From Rickettsia typhi (lineage in GTDB: Bacteria; Pseudomonadota; Alphaproteobacteria; Rickettsiales; Deianiraeaceae), in assembly GCA_945878495.1 (NCBI GenBank), contig CAMCTP010000036.1:1-9171 (forward strand): a stretch of 9,171 nt of DNA. Reading direction: 5' to 3'. The translations under genes and the position numbers were made by a program. Positions 7,668 through 9,171 of this stretch are shown here, one piece after another. The number at the start of each line of letters is the position of its first letter. The stretch's first letter is position 1. The notes below the pieces were generated by a model. The model saw only the letters and a program-made list of their open reading frames with translations. It was not told the origin of the DNA and searched no databases.

Positions 7668-7976
7668 ATGAAAAGAATGATTGATATTTTTTTATTATCC
7701 TTGCTGGTAATTTCCTGCAACAATGAAAAAAAAATTCATGGATATAGAAATTTAGAGCATATAAAAATGTACAATGGTTCAAAAAATTTGAGCAATATTT
7801 CCATCATGGAAGATTTTGGAGATCCATCATTTGATGTTAATGGAAAAATGTACTATGTTTCAATTCATGGAAAAGACTCTTGGGCAAAAGCTTTTATTCC
7901 AAGTAGAATAGAGGTTTGCAAGGTAGGCAATAAAGCAGATTGCCTCAATGATTTAACTTTTGAGGTAAGAAAATAA
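7668..7976 (+). CDS. small BamE-like (SmpA/OmlA) lipoprotein, 102 aa
   Basis: The start at 7668 gives a clear lipoprotein signal: MKRM, a hydrophobic stretch, then VISC with the lipidated cysteine at residue 17. An upstream ATG in the same frame (7629) lies inside tsaB and would spoil the signal, so it is rejected. The mature part (HGY near 24-26, then 'L-x-x-I', then GDPSFD at 51-56 and YYVS at 62-65 followed by F76-I-P) follows the order of alphaproteobacterial BamE proteins, where a G-Y, a helix, an L-G-x-P-S turn and a W-Y-Y-I/V-S strand recur. BamE stabilises the BamA-BamD module of the outer-membrane assembly machine. It is among the shorter BamE proteins, lacks the usual tryptophan before YY, and has an extra pair of cysteines (C84, C92). 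It follows tsaB by 4 bases and ends a three-gene unit. The lipoprotein call is firm; the BamE identity is a pattern-based inference. Confidence 0.7.
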   Translation: MKRMIDIFLLSLLVISCNNEKKIHGYRNLEHIKMYNGSKNLSNISIMEDFGDPSFDVNGKMYYVSIHGKDSWAKAFIPSRIEVCKVGNKADCLNDLTFEVRK

Positions 7977-8035
7977 ATCATTGTGATTTTCGGTGATTTA
8001 CTGCGTTCCTCGATCTGAAGAATAAAATGTATATA

Positions 8036-8419
8036 TTATCTTTTATTTTCCTCGGCAACTCTTTCGTATTGTTTAGATCTTTTAACTTTTTTAGCAGCTC
8101 TAACAAGATCAACAGAAACAACAGTTGGAGAAAGTGCGTTGAAATTTATAACCGTTTGAACGCCATGTAAAAATGATTTTACGATACCTATTCTGTATAC
8201 GCATTTTGATTTTGATTCTTTAACATATATGCAAACACCTTCATGAGATGATAGTTTTTTGTTGCTTGCCGATTTAACTTTTATGTTTATAAGATCACCG
8301 GATTTTATTTCGTCTATTTTTTTGCCGTTGATAAGACGCTCGAACTGAGCTACATTAAATTCAGTTACAACCTGAGCTGTTGAAAATTTCTTAGTTTTAG
8401 CAATTTCTGTGTTAGACAT
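8036..8419 (-). CDS. rplS: 50S ribosomal protein L19, divergent, 127 aa
   Basis: L19 sits on the large subunit near the interface with 16S rRNA and forms an intersubunit bridge. Family features seen are a pre-domain helix and linker (FERLINGKKI at 26-35), the GD of the first strand at 41-42, EGVCI at 60-64, LSP at 97-99 followed by V-x-S-V-x-L-V-R, and the basic KVKRSKQYE at 111-119 in place of the usual V-R-R-A-K-L-Y-Y-L-R. The highly conserved G-E-G-V-E-R-x-F strand is replaced by LHGVQTVINF, and the C-terminal Y-Y-L-R and G-K-x-A-R-I parts are missing, so the protein is unusually divergent. It carries an N-terminal extension of about 20 residues. In most bacteria rplS lies directly after trmD; here it stands alone with its own promoter, convergent with the BamE-like gene and divergent from the PAP2 gene. 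Confidence 0.82.
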   Translation of the reverse strand: MSNTEIAKTKKFSTAQVVTEFNVAQFERLINGKKIDEIKSGDLINIKVKSASNKKLSSHEGVCIYVKESKSKCVYRIGIVKSFLHGVQTVINFNALSPTVVSVDLVRAAKKVKRSKQYERVAEENKR

Positions 8420-8440
8420 GTTGAAAATAATATCTAAAAA

Positions 8441-8469
8441 ATTAGAATTTATCTAAAATTAATAGTCAA
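8441..8469 (-). promoter_or_regulatory. sigma70-type promoter of rplS
   Basis: On the minus strand TTGACT (8464-8469) and TCTAAT (8441-8446) are separated by exactly 17 bases; each box matches consensus at 5 of 6 positions. The -10 box ends 21 bases before the rplS ATG, leaving a leader of about 15 bases with no Shine-Dalgarno sequence. This is the strongest promoter match in the window and suits a ribosomal protein gene read on its own. Confidence 0.7.
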
Positions 8470-8530
8470 GAAAAAAGTTGCAAATTATTTTTTTAATCAT
8501 TAATTGCTCATAATAATTATATAGTTAAAA

Positions 8531-9171
8531 ATGTTAAAAATCAAACACTTTAAGCCAAAAAATTTACTTGATTTATTATCGATAGCATCAATTATATTTG
8601 CTCTTATTTTCGTAATTTTATTTAAAGTATTTAGCCATTTAGTTGACGACAGATGGTATAAAAACAAGGATAGCGGAATTGTTTCATCGAAGGTTTTTTA
8701 TGATGATAGCGGAAAATTATTGCCAAAAAGCGAGGGAAAAAGAGCGTTTTTTCGAGCTATTGGTAAAACTGAAGGTCAAATTTTAGCCGATGATTGGGGG
8801 ACGTATTATTTAAGAGCTTCATGGGCAATTCCCCAATTAATGCCTCAATTTTTTAATTATTCTGGGGTTGGAGGAATGTACAATGCATCGCTATTTTCCA
8901 CATACATGATAACAAAAGTGGTAAAAAAAGTTGCTCATAAAGAGAGGCCGGATCATTCAAATTTTTTCTCATTTCCATCTGGTCATTCATCAGGAACCGC
9001 AACGCTTGGTGGGTTTCTTCATAAATTTTATGGAAAAAAAATTGCATCACCGTTTATACTTGCCTCGATTATAACCGGTGGAAGTAGAATTTACGCAAAT
9101 AGGCATGATTTTTGGGATGTTTCGGCTGGCTTGACAATTGGTTGGGCTTGTGGTTTTTATACAAATGCTGT
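8531..9171 (+). CDS. PAP2-superfamily phosphatase (3' end outside the window)
   Basis: The frame is open from the ATG at 8531 to the window edge, giving 213 residues with no stop. A hydrophobic segment at about 17-35 follows a basic N-terminus and probably anchors or exports the protein. The complete PAP2 catalytic signature is present: KX6RP (K132, R139, P140), PSGH at 149-152 and SRX5HX3D (S185, R186, H192, D196). H192 is the expected nucleophile and H152 the acid. Eight residues separate RP from PSGH, the compact loop seen in many proteins with the RP(D/N)xS...FPSGH form. Segments near 172-184 and 198-210 are hydrophobic, consistent with a membrane-embedded enzyme acting at the outer face of the inner membrane. 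Substrates in the family include undecaprenyl pyrophosphate, phosphatidate, lipid A phosphates and small phosphate esters, and the sequence does not decide between them. It is divergent from rplS; no convincing promoter or ribosome binding site is seen. Confidence 0.88.
   Translation, partial: MLKIKHFKPKNLLDLLSIASIIFALIFVILFKVFSHLVDDRWYKNKDSGIVSSKVFYDDSGKLLPKSEGKRAFFRAIGKTEGQILADDWGTYYLRASWAIPQLMPQFFNYSGVGGMYNASLFSTYMITKVVKKVAHKERPDHSNFFSFPSGHSSGTATLGGFLHKFYGKKIASPFILASIITGGSRIYANRHDFWDVSAGLTIGWACGFYTNA

Noticed and set aside
7975..7989. Hairpin AAATCA-TTG-TGATTT after the BamE-like gene as a terminator
   Set aside because: The stem has six pairs, only one of them GC, and is not followed by a T tract; too weak to call.
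8478..8525. Promoter boxes for the PAP2 gene (TTGCAA at 8478, CATAAT at 8509, TATAGT at 8520)
   Set aside because: No pair of boxes has acceptable spacing, so no promoter is annotated there.
8853..9050. Minus-strand open frame inside the PAP2 gene
   Set aside because: The plus strand here encodes the full KX6RP-PSGH-SRX5HX3D catalytic motif, so the opposite frame is a shadow.
1..9171. CRISPR array, tRNA, insertion sequence, prophage or toxin-antitoxin or other defence system
   Set aside because: No phased repeats, terminal inverted repeats, cloverleaf segments or recognisable proteins of these systems were seen, and almost all the sequence is explained by ordinary genes.

Overview
This is an AT-rich (roughly 30% GC by eye), tightly packed bacterial chromosome segment. 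Intergenic gaps are at most about 115 bases. I see no RNA genes, insertion sequences, CRISPR arrays or phage genes. The Mrp/Mbh-type membrane subunit, the YfgM-like/BamB pair, the alphaproteobacterial look of the BamE-like lipoprotein and the low GC suggest a reduced, probably host-associated alphaproteobacterium (Rickettsiales, Holosporales or a relative). That placement is an inference from protein character, not from a marker gene.

Layout. (1) Bases 32-490, minus strand: an unrecognised small membrane protein. (2) Bases 588-4456, plus strand: a four-gene run with gaps of 7 and 15 bases and then a 14-base overlap. It encodes an MFS transporter, an orphan Mrp/Mbh-type antiporter subunit, a YfgM-like tail-anchored-style helical protein with one N-terminal membrane anchor, and the outer-membrane assembly lipoprotein BamB. 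(3) Bases 4453-5649, minus strand: a short glucose-6-phosphate isomerase whose stop codon overlaps the bamB stop. (4) Bases 5763-7976, plus strand: fabF, tsaB and a BamE-like lipoprotein, packed with a 1-base overlap and then a 4-base gap. (5) Bases 8036-8419, minus strand: a divergent ribosomal protein L19 gene with the clearest promoter in the window. (6) Base 8531 to the window end, plus strand: the start of a PAP2-family phosphatase with a complete catalytic motif, cut by the window edge.

How the genes relate. Much of the content concerns the cell envelope: BamB and the BamE-like protein (outer-membrane protein insertion), the YfgM-like protein (inner-membrane anchored, a chaperone or secretion accessory in other bacteria), FabF (acyl chains for phospholipid and lipid A), PAP2 (a lipid or nucleotide phosphatase) and Pgi (supplies or drains fructose-6-phosphate, the precursor of amino sugars). 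TsaB (tRNA t6A) and L19 are translation housekeeping genes. No obviously new multi-gene system is visible. The observations most worth checking are the absence of Shine-Dalgarno sequences before the genes, the divergent and isolated rplS, the orphan Mrp-type subunit, and the very small BamE-like lipoprotein behind tsaB.
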